Origin: a virus
Direction: 5' to 3' (one strand)
DNA length: 25,413 nucleotides
Virus record (IMG/VR): IMGVR_UViG_3300046471_000161
Span: 1-25,413 of that record
Under the pieces are notes generated by a model. That model did not search any database. It saw nothing but the letters and a program-made list of their open reading frames with translations, and was not told the DNA's origin. Of the stretch, positions 13,294 to 19,974 are shown piece after piece (positions within the stretch are counted from its first letter, which is position 1; each line of letters begins with the position of its first letter). A program made the position numbers and the translations under genes.

Positions 13294-14354
13294 CCAACAC
13301 ATTTAACCCTGAGATGCTTCAGCTGGCCCGGCAGTTTCGCGGTTTCAGCCAAAGCGCTCTATCCAAATCCATGAATATCACACAAGGCTACCTATCAAAG
13401 ATTGAAAATGGATTGATGGAGCCTGCCGAGGAGATGGTTGAAGCTTTCTGCAAGGGACTTTCATTTCCTAGGGAATATTTTTTTAACCAAGATCGGGTCT
13501 ATGGGCTGCCGGTTAGCGTTCATGCGTATCGCAAAAAGGCTACTGTCCCGCAGAAGACGCTTGACGCCATCCAAGCTGAAATGAATCTGCGCATCATGCA
13601 CTACAGAAAGCTTCTTAAATCCGTCGACCTCGCGAAGGATTATGAGCTCCCGTATCTAGACATCGACCAGTACAATGGCGATACCGATGAGATTGCATTC
13701 CTTGTCAGAAGATCGTGGATGATCCCTGACGGACCGATCAAAAATCTCGCCGATTTCGTGGAACGCGCCGGCGTTTTGATATTTGTTTGCGATTTTCCTG
13801 CTGGAAAAATTGACGGCGTAACCCTTGCCATTAATGGGATGCCACCTTGTATTTTTCTGAGCAAAAATCAATCCGCAGATAGAATGAGATTTTCACTTGC
13901 TCATGAGCTCGGCCATTTAGTGATGCATCGACAACCCAGCCCTACAATGGAGGACGAGGCGAACAAATTCGCAGCCGCGTTACTGATGCCAGAAAAAGAT
14001 ATTTTCTACCAGTTGAAGAATATCAGCATCCAGTCGCTGGCCGCACTGAAGCCTGTATGGAAAGTATCTATGGGCGCCTTGCTCTATCGGGCGGGCACGA
14101 TCGGCGCAATTACAAAGTCCCAGAGTGATTATATGTGGAGACAAATTGGCAGCCTCGGCTATCGACTGAGGGAGCCCGCCGAACTGGATTTTCCGCATGA
14201 GAAGGCTCATCTGACTTCAGAAATCTTGGAGCTACACATGGAGGACCTGGGGTATTCGCTTGAAGATCTAATGAGCATCCTTGGTTTGGTGCCTGAAGAC
14301 TTTGGCAATTTGTATAATTTTAAGCAAAAACCACGCCTTAGCATCGTGAAATAA
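13290..14354 (+). CDS. HTH (XRE) plus ImmA/IrrE-type zinc metallopeptidase (COG2856/DUF955)
   Basis: The 354-aa protein begins MTNTFNPEMLQLARQFRGFS. Residues ~10-60 are an XRE helix-turn-helix (SQSALSKSMNITQGYLSKIE). The central region ends in AHELGH at residues 204-209, the HExxH zinc site (His205, Glu206, His209), followed by DEANKFAAALLMP, which supplies the third ligand region. ImmA cleaves the phage repressor ImmR in ICEBs1, and IrrE/PprI cleaves DdrO; fused HTH-COG2856 proteins also occur in toxin-antitoxin-like pairs. Here it probably regulates its own operon and responds to stress or infection. The start overlaps the partner's stop. Terminator-like hairpins follow. Confidence 0.88.
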   Translation: MTNTFNPEMLQLARQFRGFSQSALSKSMNITQGYLSKIENGLMEPAEEMVEAFCKGLSFPREYFFNQDRVYGLPVSVHAYRKKATVPQKTLDAIQAEMNLRIMHYRKLLKSVDLAKDYELPYLDIDQYNGDTDEIAFLVRRSWMIPDGPIKNLADFVERAGVLIFVCDFPAGKIDGVTLAINGMPPCIFLSKNQSADRMRFSLAHELGHLVMHRQPSPTMEDEANKFAAALLMPEKDIFYQLKNISIQSLAALKPVWKVSMGALLYRAGTIGAITKSQSDYMWRQIGSLGYRLREPAELDFPHEKAHLTSEILELHMEDLGYSLEDLMSILGLVPEDFGNLYNFKQKPRLSIVK

Positions 14355-14361
14355 GCGATCC

Positions 14362-14384
14362 AGCCCGGCCATGTGCCGGGTTTC
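14362..14384 (+). terminator. Hairpin after the zinc-protease gene, weak terminator
   Basis: CCCGGC (14364-14369) pairs with GCCGGG (14375-14380) over a 5-nt loop, followed by TTTCCT. The T run is short, so termination may be partial; the better terminator at 14611-14632 lies further on. Confidence 0.55.
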
Positions 14385-14398
14385 CTGTACCTCCCCTC

Positions 14399-14548
14399 CT
14401 ACGTTCGCCTCCAGGCCCTTCTGCTGCTTGAGCGAAATCTCGTACCAGCCTCTCTCACTGGCTGACACCACTCACCCGTAGTAATCAGTCCGTCCTGCTC
14501 CAAGAGGTCCGCCATTTTGAGCAGCTCATCGTACCGCTCTTCTACATC
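14399..14548 (-). pseudogene. Possible remnant of a small phage gene
   Basis: The minus strand is open for 49 codons, with protein-like character in the first half (VEERYDELLKMADLLEQDGL), then an Arg/Ser-rich tail before TAG at 14401-14399. No start codon lies at its beginning; the first ATG is at 14515. It may be a truncated gene left between the zinc-protease gene and pL, or chance. The rest of 14355-14610 shows nothing else. Confidence 0.25.
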
Positions 14549-14610
14549 GCGTCAACTCAGTATTCGTTGGTTGGGCGTTTTAATCGTTAGCTGAACAATT
14601 TCCGCGAGAA

Positions 14611-14632
14611 GCCCGCCCAGTGCGGGTTTTTC
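14611..14632 (+). terminator. Rho-independent terminator ahead of pL
   Basis: CCCGC (14612-14616) and GCGGG (14622-14626), extendable by flanking A/T pairs, are followed by five T. It insulates the pL operon from the cI-side genes. Confidence 0.8.
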
Positions 14633-14653
14633 TACGCGCGCAGAAAATATTAT

Positions 14654-14693
14654 TAGCAGCGCTATTTACTTCTAATAGCAGCGCTGCTACTTT
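14654..14693 (+). promoter_or_regulatory. OL/pL: two operators and promoter of the plus-strand operon
   Basis: Operators lie at 14654-14667 (TAGCAGCGCTATTT) and 14676-14689 (the perfect palindrome TAGCAGCGCTGCTA), 22 bp start to start. The promoter reads TTTACT (14665-14670), 17 bp, TACTTT (14688-14693). The second operator overlaps spacer and -10 exactly as at pR. CI should therefore silence this operon in the lysogen together with pR. Confidence 0.85.
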
Positions 14694-14994
14694 TATTTGC
14701 AAGCCACACAAAAAAGGCCCAGCAGCGAAAGCCGCGCCGCTCTTTAACAATCAGCGCAACAAACAAACCAACAGACCGCATTGCCTCTACCGGCGACCGG
14801 CGAGCAGACAGGCCTGAAAGCCTGCCAACGACAGGAACAACCTGGACGGCTGCTCGATGGTGAAACGCCTTAACCGTGTGAGTGACCCGGCATGCAATGC
14901 GCCCCGCCATTTCCGGCGGCAATAGGACGGACAGCATCACTAAGCAGCCTTCAAGCGAGGGCTGCTTGGGATGACAACCGACAGGTAATCAACC
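14694..14994 (+). other. Leader of the pL transcript
   Basis: No clear gene lies in these 301 bases. There are hairpins such as AGCAGCC/GGCTGCT near 14943-14969 and a CAGGC/GCCTG pair near 14808-14824. One short frame (14856-14925, MVKRLNRVSDPACNAPRHFR then RQ) is Arg-rich, but its ribosome site is weak. In lambda this place holds nut sites and N; neither is recognisable here. Confidence 0.4.
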
Positions 14995-15297
14995 ATGAAG
15001 CACGCAACAGAAATTGCTCAGGTCGAAATGCACCCACTGATGCAACAGCGCCGGGACGTTCTCAACGCCTTGTTTGTTCGCACCCACGCAGCCCGTGGAG
15101 AGTTCGCCCGACTTACAGGTCTGGCAGCGCCGGATAAGAAAGTGCGCTTTCAGGTGAGGACGGTCGGCAATGCCTACCACATCGTTGACCTGGTCACCGG
15201 CAAGACAAAGGCCTTCCGCTTCAATTATCAGGTCGCGCTGAACATGGCGATCGCATTCGAAAAGCAGGCCAATCGCCTGGCGGAAGGTGTGCATTGA
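14995..15297 (+). CDS. Unknown 100-aa protein, first gene of pL operon
   Basis: The ATG at 14995 follows AGGTAA. The protein (MKHATEIAQVEMHPLMQQRR) has a C-terminal part with VGNAYHIVDLVTGKTKAFRF, a small beta-rich patch, then a helix ending LAEGVH. No family is recognised. It is translationally coupled with the next gene (TTGA overlap) and is not interrupted, so it belongs to the phage core rather than cargo. Confidence 0.75.
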   Translation: MKHATEIAQVEMHPLMQQRRDVLNALFVRTHAARGEFARLTGLAAPDKKVRFQVRTVGNAYHIVDLVTGKTKAFRFNYQVALNMAIAFEKQANRLAEGVH

Positions 15298-15599
15298 TCG
15301 GTGCACCAATGCCAAACCCACGAGACCAGTTGCTCGACAACCTGAACCAGCAACTTGATCAGTTCTTCGGTTCCGGCGGTAAGGCTCAGCAAATCCCCAG
15401 TGGCGTCACTGGCGATCCAAAGCTGGCATCCACACCGCACCACGACCGTCTGCGCGTCGAGCGCAACAAGATCGCCCCGAAGGTTCGCGAACTGGCCGAA
15501 GCCGGCAAGGCCATCAGCGAGACGGCCAAGACACTGCACATGCACGTCAAGCGGGTTGCGCTGATCGCCAGCGAGAACGGATTCAAGTTCAACTCATGA
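15294..15599 (+). CDS. Unknown 101-aa protein with C-terminal HTH-like segment
   Basis: TTG at 15294 overlaps the preceding TGA and has GGAAGG six bases upstream; ATG 15309 (MPNPRDQLLDNLNQQLDQFF) is the alternative but has a poor ribosome site. The C-terminal half (KVRELAEAGKAISETAKTLH, then HVKRVALIASENGF) looks like a resolvase- or sigma-type helix-turn-helix, so DNA binding is possible. The stop overlaps a downstream ATG (ATGA). Confidence 0.7.
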   Translation: MIGAPMPNPRDQLLDNLNQQLDQFFGSGGKAQQIPSGVTGDPKLASTPHHDRLRVERNKIAPKVRELAEAGKAISETAKTLHMHVKRVALIASENGFKFNS

Positions 15600-15787
15600 A
15601 ACGCATCGGTAACCGGGCGACGACGCGCCGCCGACAGACCTGGCTGGACTTACCGGCCAGCGGAATTGAAGAGGTAGGCCATGGCCGAGGAAAAGGAACT
15701 GACGGAGGAAGCCAAGAAGCAACGCAGAAAGCGCGAGAAGGCAGCAGCAAAGGACGCTGCATTGGGCGTCGAGAAGTTTACGATTGA
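15596..15787 (+). CDS. Small basic protein, 63 aa, ending altered by recombination
   Basis: ATG 15596 overlaps the upstream stop. The frame gives MKRIGNRATTRRRQTWLDLP, then ASGIEEVGHG, and runs 33 codons further inside the next gene. The segment PASGIEEVGHG is encoded again at 17147-17179, where it stops right after GHG, and the single base difference between the copies is synonymous (AGC/AGT). So the natural protein probably ended there, and the present tail (RGKGTDGG...) is a product of recombination. The ribosome site is weak and expression would depend on coupling. Confidence 0.4.
   Translation: MKRIGNRATTRRRQTWLDLPASGIEEVGHGRGKGTDGGSQEATQKAREGSSKGRCIGRREVYD
15653..15685 (+). repeat. 33-bp direct repeat, copy 1
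   Basis: It matches 17147-17179 with one mismatch. It covers the end of the small basic frame, the GAAGAGGTAGGCC ribosome site and the ATGGC start of the following gene. The copies lie 1,494 bp apart and bracket one plus-strand and two minus-strand genes. Confidence 0.9.
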
Positions 15788-16046
15788 GGTGGCCGGCGTG
15801 TTCAAGCCAGACCTCAAGCGGGTCATGGCCACCCACGGCTTCAAAAACCAGCAGGAGGTGTATCAGAATCTGCTGCGAAACCTGATCGCCGCCGACATCG
15901 AGACCCAGGCCAAGATGCTGCAGTGTGTCATGACACCTTTCGTTGTTACTGAAAAAGTGTCGCGCATTATTCGGGCCGCTGGAATGAAGTCGCTCGCCGA
16001 CGACCCGCCAGAGCCAGAAGACGAAGTCGATGCGCCGACGGTTTAG
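15681..16046 (+). CDS. Unknown 121-aa protein, Lys/Glu-rich N-terminus
   Basis: ATG 15681 follows GAAGAGGTAGGCC. The first ~35 residues are highly charged (MAEEKELTEEAKKQRRKREK). A compact region follows (VEKFTIEVAGVFKPDLKRVM, GFKNQQEVYQNLLRNLIAAD), resembling a ribbon-helix-helix or small DNA-binding fold, then an acidic tail. I do not know the family. A role in regulation is possible but unproven. It ends 15 bp before the converging DUF5677-like gene. Confidence 0.72.
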   Translation: MAEEKELTEEAKKQRRKREKAAAKDAALGVEKFTIEVAGVFKPDLKRVMATHGFKNQQEVYQNLLRNLIAADIETQAKMLQCVMTPFVVTEKVSRIIRAAGMKSLADDPPEPEDEVDAPTV

Positions 16047-16061
16047 TTACCGCCCCTTAAA

Positions 16062-16796
16062 TCATTCAGAAACGAAGTTCTCATCTAAAGCCTTACAAGC
16101 TATATCCAGACAGCTCTGGACAAGACCTAGCGTAAATTCAAGGTGGTAGTCAGTTGGCCCTGTTATTAATCCAACTTGCTCATCCGAGACTTGGAGCGAA
16201 GAATCCATCGACCTAAAGGTTGCGTGGCTCGCTGCTACCGATAGGCCGCGGTAAAGGGTGTCGTATATCGGCATGAGGTTAGCAATTCGGGCGGCGTCAT
16301 ATGTTGAAAAACCTGGAGCACTACCCTCGCCCCGGCGAATGACTTCAGTGAGATCCGCTATGTTCTGGTCGGTCAAGCCTCTAGTCGATAGGGAGTCGAT
16401 CATCGCCTTAGCTTGCTTTCTCTCGTCTATGTCGGATTGCCGAGAGATCCTTGAAAATGTGTTTGGATCATTGATTAAAGCCACGCCATGAAACATAGCC
16501 TCCGCCGCTGAACGCGTCACGGTTTGAGCATCTACGACGAGTCCGCTTTCGCATAAAATAATTGCAGCCTGACAACTTCTTACTGTCCGCTGCAGAAAAA
16601 TCAAAGCAGCCAACATGTGCGGTTCTTGCCAGTCAACGCCTGCCGCCATCATCGAGCGTTGAGCATCGTCAGATGCAGACTCAGCGATTTCAAAGGACTG
16701 CGCATAGGTAGCCCTGAGTTTCTCTCGCACGAAATCCATTGATGGGGATAAGAAGCCCCTGAGATTCAGAGCATTATCCAAGGCGAGTTGGTCCAT
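16062..16796 (-). CDS. DUF5677-like protein (cargo gene on opposite strand)
   Basis: The 244-aa product starts at ATG 16796 (MDQLALDNALNLRGFLSPSM) with GAAGGA upstream; a longer frame to 16895 would translate a repeat element and was rejected. It is mostly helical. FLQRTVRSCQAAIILCESGL with TVTRSAAEAMFHGVALINDP, and later VAASHATFRSMD, give the Arg-Ser-x-x-Glu and Ser-x-His pattern I associate with DUF5677, a family of unknown biochemistry often found in accessory DNA. It faces against the pL operon, with a 56-bp repeated element just upstream. Confidence 0.75.
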   Translation of the reverse strand: MDQLALDNALNLRGFLSPSMDFVREKLRATYAQSFEIAESASDDAQRSMMAAGVDWQEPHMLAALIFLQRTVRSCQAAIILCESGLVVDAQTVTRSAAEAMFHGVALINDPNTFSRISRQSDIDERKQAKAMIDSLSTRGLTDQNIADLTEVIRRGEGSAPGFSTYDAARIANLMPIYDTLYRGLSVAASHATFRSMDSSLQVSDEQVGLITGPTDYHLEFTLGLVQSCLDIACKALDENFVSE

Positions 16797-16848
16797 TCTG
16801 CGATCCTTCAGCTGTTTAGAGTCATATCGAGCGGCTTCAGTGCATGGA

Positions 16849-16904
16849 GTTCGGCTCCATGCCGGGCCGAACACAAATACCGCAACGATCGGCAATACGC
16901 CAGC
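16849..16904 (-). repeat. 56-bp element upstream of the DUF5677-like gene (copy A)
   Basis: It aligns without gaps to 19084-19139 (about 42 of 56 positions; 29 of the first 33). On the minus strand it reads GTATTTGTGTTCG, then a G/C-rich hairpin segment; in this copy GTTCGGC pairs with GCCGAAC. It sits 50-110 bp before the start codon, so it may carry a promoter or a structured leader. Confidence 0.65.
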
Positions 16905-17093
16905 TCAGACGAAACTCGGTGGCTCAACGATTTGATGTGCCGACTCCATGTAGCTGGCCAGGTCGATCACCTCGCGAAGGAACACGACCACCTCCAGCTT
17001 CACAGCGTCATCCGGCAGCCCTATCCGTTTCAGCATCGCTTTAGCGTCCTCTCCGATAGCCGCTAGCGCATCTATATCGCTCTGCAATCTCAT
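16905..17093 (-). CDS. Unknown 62-aa protein
   Basis: ATG 17093 (MRLQSDIDALAAIGEDAKAM) follows AGGAGGCCGAC, one of the best ribosome sites in the window. The protein is helical and acidic, with VKLEVVVFLREVIDLASYME. It lies upstream of the DUF5677-like gene on the same strand, with the repeat element between them. No family is recognised. Confidence 0.75.
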   Translation of the reverse strand: MRLQSDIDALAAIGEDAKAMLKRIGLPDDAVKLEVVVFLREVIDLASYMESAHQIVEPPSFV

Positions 17094-17146
17094 GTCGGCC
17101 TCCTGCCAGTGTGAGTTGAGTCATAGATACACCACTTGGTGACGAG

Positions 17147-17179
17147 CCGGCCAGTGGAATTGAAGAGGTAGGCCATGGC
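17147..17179 (+). repeat. 33-bp direct repeat, copy 2
   Basis: It is 32/33 identical to 15653-15685. It includes the ribosome site and first codon of the decayed gene at 17175. The 5' part of the small gene that ended here is missing, marking a recombination joint with the minus-strand cargo block. Confidence 0.9.
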
Positions 17180-17496
17180 TAAGACTGGACAAGAACGATC
17201 GGCGAAAACCGCCGACAAGCGGATCTAGTACGACGAGAAGGAATTGCGGCACCGGTTACGCCTAGGTAGCCGGAAGAAGCTCGAAGCGCTGATGGCCTGG
17301 AAATGATATCGAGGAAATCAGCGAGGCTGATTCAGAACATGATTTGAACGCTCACGCGCTTGGGCCAACATTCTCATATCAAGTGATTCAAAGTCCGCGC
17401 CACGAAGCCCAAATAAGCGAAAACGTGGCGCGATTGTTTCGAGAGGCAAGCTGGGCGGAGCTGAAGCGCGAACCGGGTGATTTCGCCCTTGATTAA
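17175..17496 (+). pseudogene. Decayed phage gene: one nonsense codon and one frameshift
   Basis: ATG 17175 with a good ribosome site gives MAKTGQERSAKTADKRI, then TAG at 17226-17228. The frame continues YDEKELRHRLRLGSRKKLEA to AAATGA at 17301-17306. Dropping one A from the run at 17301-17303 restores NDIEEISEADSEHDLNAHAL and so on through VARLFREASWAELKRE to TAA at 17494-17496. Restored length is about 106 aa. The N-terminus resembles Arc-like or other small phage DNA-binding proteins, but the family is not certain. It is inactive unless suppressed. Confidence 0.8.
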
Positions 17497-17548
17497 TAAG
17501 CTGACAGCAGGTCTCACTATTCAGCGGACAGCAATAACACAATTTAAA

Positions 17549-18226
17549 TCAACCAATTGATCGTTTAAAAGTAACATTGGCTATCCTGCCAGAACCTTCA
17601 ATCATTTCTGCCCTCATTATGTATTTCTCAATCGATTCCTTTCCGACCCCGTAAACGTACTTGATTGAAAACAAATAATCCTTATCAGATTTATTCATGG
17701 CGACTACAAACTCATGCGATTTACCAGCAGCAATTGCACTGCAATCGTAAACCTGCTGAACACCGATAAAGACAACAACACTTTCAGCATTCTTTCCGAT
17801 ATTCTCCATTTTGATCTTCACATCCATGTCTTTTCCTGACGCGCCCGGAACTCTTGCGGAGAGCTTGATATTTGGACGGCTTTCTAACTCCATAATCTCT
17901 CGATTATATCTTACGTTTTCCAGCTCCGTTTCCAATTGTCTCCCAGCTATTCCAACCATTTCTTTCTGCTGGTCTACCGAATTTTTTAGCTCTTTCGCCT
18001 GTAACTGCAATGCCTCTGAGCTGAGCTTCAACTCGCGACCCTGCTGTAGATACCCGAGTACCAACCACAGAAAGGCTATTGGCCCAAACACCCCTGCGAG
18101 AAAATCACCTATCGCGTTTAGCTCAAGAGCTGGAAGTGTTGCACGCTTCCAATAGACGAGAACGGCCACACCCACAAGATAAACGCCCGTAACCACGCCG
18201 CCTACAGCTTCTGATCTGAACTTCAT
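17549..18226 (-). CDS. Two-TM membrane protein with coiled coil (cargo)
   Basis: ATG 18226 (MKFRSEAVGGVVTGVYLVGV) has GGAG at a good distance; a Met four codons earlier does not. Two membrane helices lie at about residues 9-26 and 38-60. A coiled coil follows (ELKLSSEALQLQAKELKNSV to LETELENVRYN), then a ~110-residue soluble domain with beta character (SRPNIKLSARVPG, AESVVVFIGVQQVY). The layout suits an inner-membrane sensor or exclusion protein; no family is recognised. It is A+T-rich and opposes the pL operon. Confidence 0.78.
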   Translation of the reverse strand: MKFRSEAVGGVVTGVYLVGVAVLVYWKRATLPALELNAIGDFLAGVFGPIAFLWLVLGYLQQGRELKLSSEALQLQAKELKNSVDQQKEMVGIAGRQLETELENVRYNREIMELESRPNIKLSARVPGASGKDMDVKIKMENIGKNAESVVVFIGVQQVYDCSAIAAGKSHEFVVAMNKSDKDYLFSIKYVYGVGKESIEKYIMRAEMIEGSGRIANVTFKRSIG

Positions 18227-18372
18227 AACTCGCTCCATCGAATGATCGCGAGATAGTAGATGCTATATCAACCACCTGGAAGCGTTTTGCCATCGCTCCA
18301 CTACCCCATTCGACCACGGAGGTGGCGCCTCACTGGAGATAATCCATAAGCCACTACCACGCCCCGCAGAGA

Positions 18373-18723
18373 TTGGCCGCCGCGTCATCGCTTAATGGGA
18401 GGCCCGGCTTAATCCTCGCCGACCGCGGTCACTACATTGGAGTGGTGCTGGACGAAGATCCGAAGAAGCGGATCAGCAACTACCACCCCGCCCACGAAAT
18501 GCAGTACGGCGAGATGGCGGAAACGCTTCCGCTCAAAGAATGGTTGGTGCTTCCGTTCAAGCATGGTTGGGAGGACCTCGACTGGAACCTCGAAGCCCGA
18601 GAAGATCTGGTCAGAGTCTGGGGCGCCGCTCGAAGCCAGGCCAAGTACAAAGCCTACGAGCGGCTTCAGGAGTACTGCCACAGCATCAGGGCGATGCTGT
18701 ATTGCAAAGTCCGGCGAGCATGA
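18373..18723 (+). CDS. Unknown phage protein, probably truncated at the N-terminus
   Basis: The frame contains ADRGHYIGVVLDEDPKKRIS, LPLKEWLVLPFKHGWEDLDW and AREDLVRVWGAARSQAKYKA, which looks like a genuine phage protein of about 100 residues. The only start is TTG 18373, without a ribosome site, and the frame opens only at 18343 after a TAA, so the original start may have been lost by recombination with the adjacent minus-strand cargo. The function is unknown. Confidence 0.55.
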   Translation: MAAASSLNGRPGLILADRGHYIGVVLDEDPKKRISNYHPAHEMQYGEMAETLPLKEWLVLPFKHGWEDLDWNLEAREDLVRVWGAARSQAKYKAYERLQEYCHSIRAMLYCKVRRA

Positions 18724-18740
18724 CCTGATCTTTGAATCTG

Positions 18741-19070
18741 TCAGGAAGATTGATTGCGGCGGGCTAGAAATTCTTCCCTCGCTGACACGACCCTCTGCAC
18801 AAGTCCAGAGGAGCGTGGACTACCAAGCTCATCCACCAAAACCAGAGTGAACGAGCACTTGCAGCCGATGCTGTTATCGTCGCGGCTCATCCAATCTCTT
18901 ATCTCGTCAGCAGTGAACAATTCACCGCTGCGCTGAGCATGCGAAGTCCGTGATGAAGGCGAAAGCGCCGACATGTGCATAAAGCGATGCAGGATATTGA
19001 GTCTATTGCAGTCGGCCTCATCCTTTTCGAGCCCCGTCAGCCTCATCTGGTGAAGATCTAAATCGTTCAT
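18741..19070 (-). CDS. Unknown 109-aa protein with IGCKC motif (cargo)
   Basis: ATG 19070 (MNDLDLHQMRLTGLEKDEAD) follows GGAG. The C-terminal part, DEIRDWMSRDDNSIGCKCSF then LVLVDELGSPRSSGLVQRVV, has a Cys-x-Cys pair in a motif reminiscent of C-terminal tails of phage head-morphogenesis proteins, but the protein is too short for that role. I leave the function open. The longer frame to 19133 is the repeated upstream element and not coding. Confidence 0.7.
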   Translation of the reverse strand: MNDLDLHQMRLTGLEKDEADCNRLNILHRFMHMSALSPSSRTSHAQRSGELFTADEIRDWMSRDDNSIGCKCSFTLVLVDELGSPRSSGLVQRVVSAREEFLARRNQSS

Positions 19071-19083
19071 CCGCGCACTCCGT

Positions 19084-19139
19084 GTTCCGGCCCATGCCGG
19101 GACGAACACAAATACCCCACATCTGCGAATCACGCCAGC
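19084..19139 (-). repeat. 56-bp element upstream of the 109-aa cargo gene (copy B)
   Basis: It is the partner of 16849-16904. On the minus strand GGGGTATTTGTGTTCG is followed by CCGGC/GCCGG hairpin arms, ending about 14 bases before the start codon. A fragment of it (CTGACGTGATTCG) also recurs near 21025-21040 ahead of the zinc-ribbon gene. Confidence 0.65.
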
Positions 19140-19228
19140 CGGCGAGGCAGGTGCATGCTTGGAGATAGCTCACATCTGACACCAACGAATTGGGCCATAC
19201 CGAACAATAAATAGACTAAGACTACTTT

Positions 19229-19927
19229 TTAAATCGAACGCAGAAGTTTAAGTCTCAACGTTCTCTCTACAACAGAAAACTCCTGATTTAAATCAGCTAG
19301 GTATTCATCATCGCCACCACCGTCCTCATAGAGTATATCTCTTTGCTTCCCCAATATTTGGGAGTATGCCTGCCGCATATCCTCAGTCTGCTTGGAATCA
19401 ATCGTAATTAGGTACGCTCTAACGTGAATAAAAAGCTCTCTCTCCAACCTGAACAATGGCTGGCAAAGAGATTTTACCTCACCGTCCCAAACCGCCTCGG
19501 ATTCGAGAACATTGGCGAGTAACTTAGACTTCACATCACCCAGTTTTTCAAATCGCTCTCCATAAGCTTTTGCGACTATTTCTGTATTCTCGTAAACAAC
19601 ATAGTTTCCACCTTCTTTTCTACCTTCATATCCAAGAATCATAGGATTTCTGACATGCCCTATTGCCTCGCGATACCTATAAAGTTCAACCAGTAGCCTT
19701 CTTGCAAGGTCATGATCAGCGGTTGCAATGCCTTGATTCCTCCATTCACCAATACCTCGGAAGGCAACGATCACTGCCGCGACAGTAACCAGTACCCCGC
19801 CGATATCGAACAGATCATGAACACTATCCACTTTGAAAAAGTCAGTTGCTACCCGTATCTGAGCCCAAAGAACTCCGCAGCAGAACAATAAGAAACACCC
19901 CAGCCAAACCACCCAGTCCCGACGCAT
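19229..19927 (-). CDS. Two-TM membrane protein with long helical domain (cargo)
   Basis: ATG 19927 (MRRDWVVWLGCFLLFCCGVL) follows GGGGAGTGGGTT; an upstream Met at 19984 overlaps the divergent gene's start and is unlikely. Helices at about 5-24 and 40-58 (FDIGGVLVTVAAVIVAFRG) are membrane segments. The remaining ~170 residues are soluble and helical (ADHDLARRLLVELYRYREAI). The hairpin-plus-helical layout is like bacterial proteins of unknown function in accessory DNA. It is A+T-rich. It overlaps nothing and is divergent from the DUF2786 gene, 47 bp away. Confidence 0.77.
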   Translation of the reverse strand: MRRDWVVWLGCFLLFCCGVLWAQIRVATDFFKVDSVHDLFDIGGVLVTVAAVIVAFRGIGEWRNQGIATADHDLARRLLVELYRYREAIGHVRNPMILGYEGRKEGGNYVVYENTEIVAKAYGERFEKLGDVKSKLLANVLESEAVWDGEVKSLCQPLFRLERELFIHVRAYLITIDSKQTEDMRQAYSQILGKQRDILYEDGGGDDEYLADLNQEFSVVERTLRLKLLRSI

Positions 19928-19974
19928 AACCCACTCCCCTGTAGATCCCGGAACTATACCGGCGAGGATCCCCG

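Noticed and set aside
14856-14925. Arg-rich 22-codon frame as an N-like antiterminator
   Set aside because: N proteins are far longer, the ribosome site is weak, and no boxB-like hairpin is convincing nearby.
16797-16895. N-terminal extension of the DUF5677-like gene (start at 16895)
   Set aside because: The extra residues are translation of a repeated element also found before an unrelated gene; Met at 16796 has the better ribosome site.
18437-18850. 137-codon plus-strand frame overlapping 18373-18723
   Set aside because: It is an alternative frame of the 18373 gene; that gene's translation has coherent protein character and this one does not.
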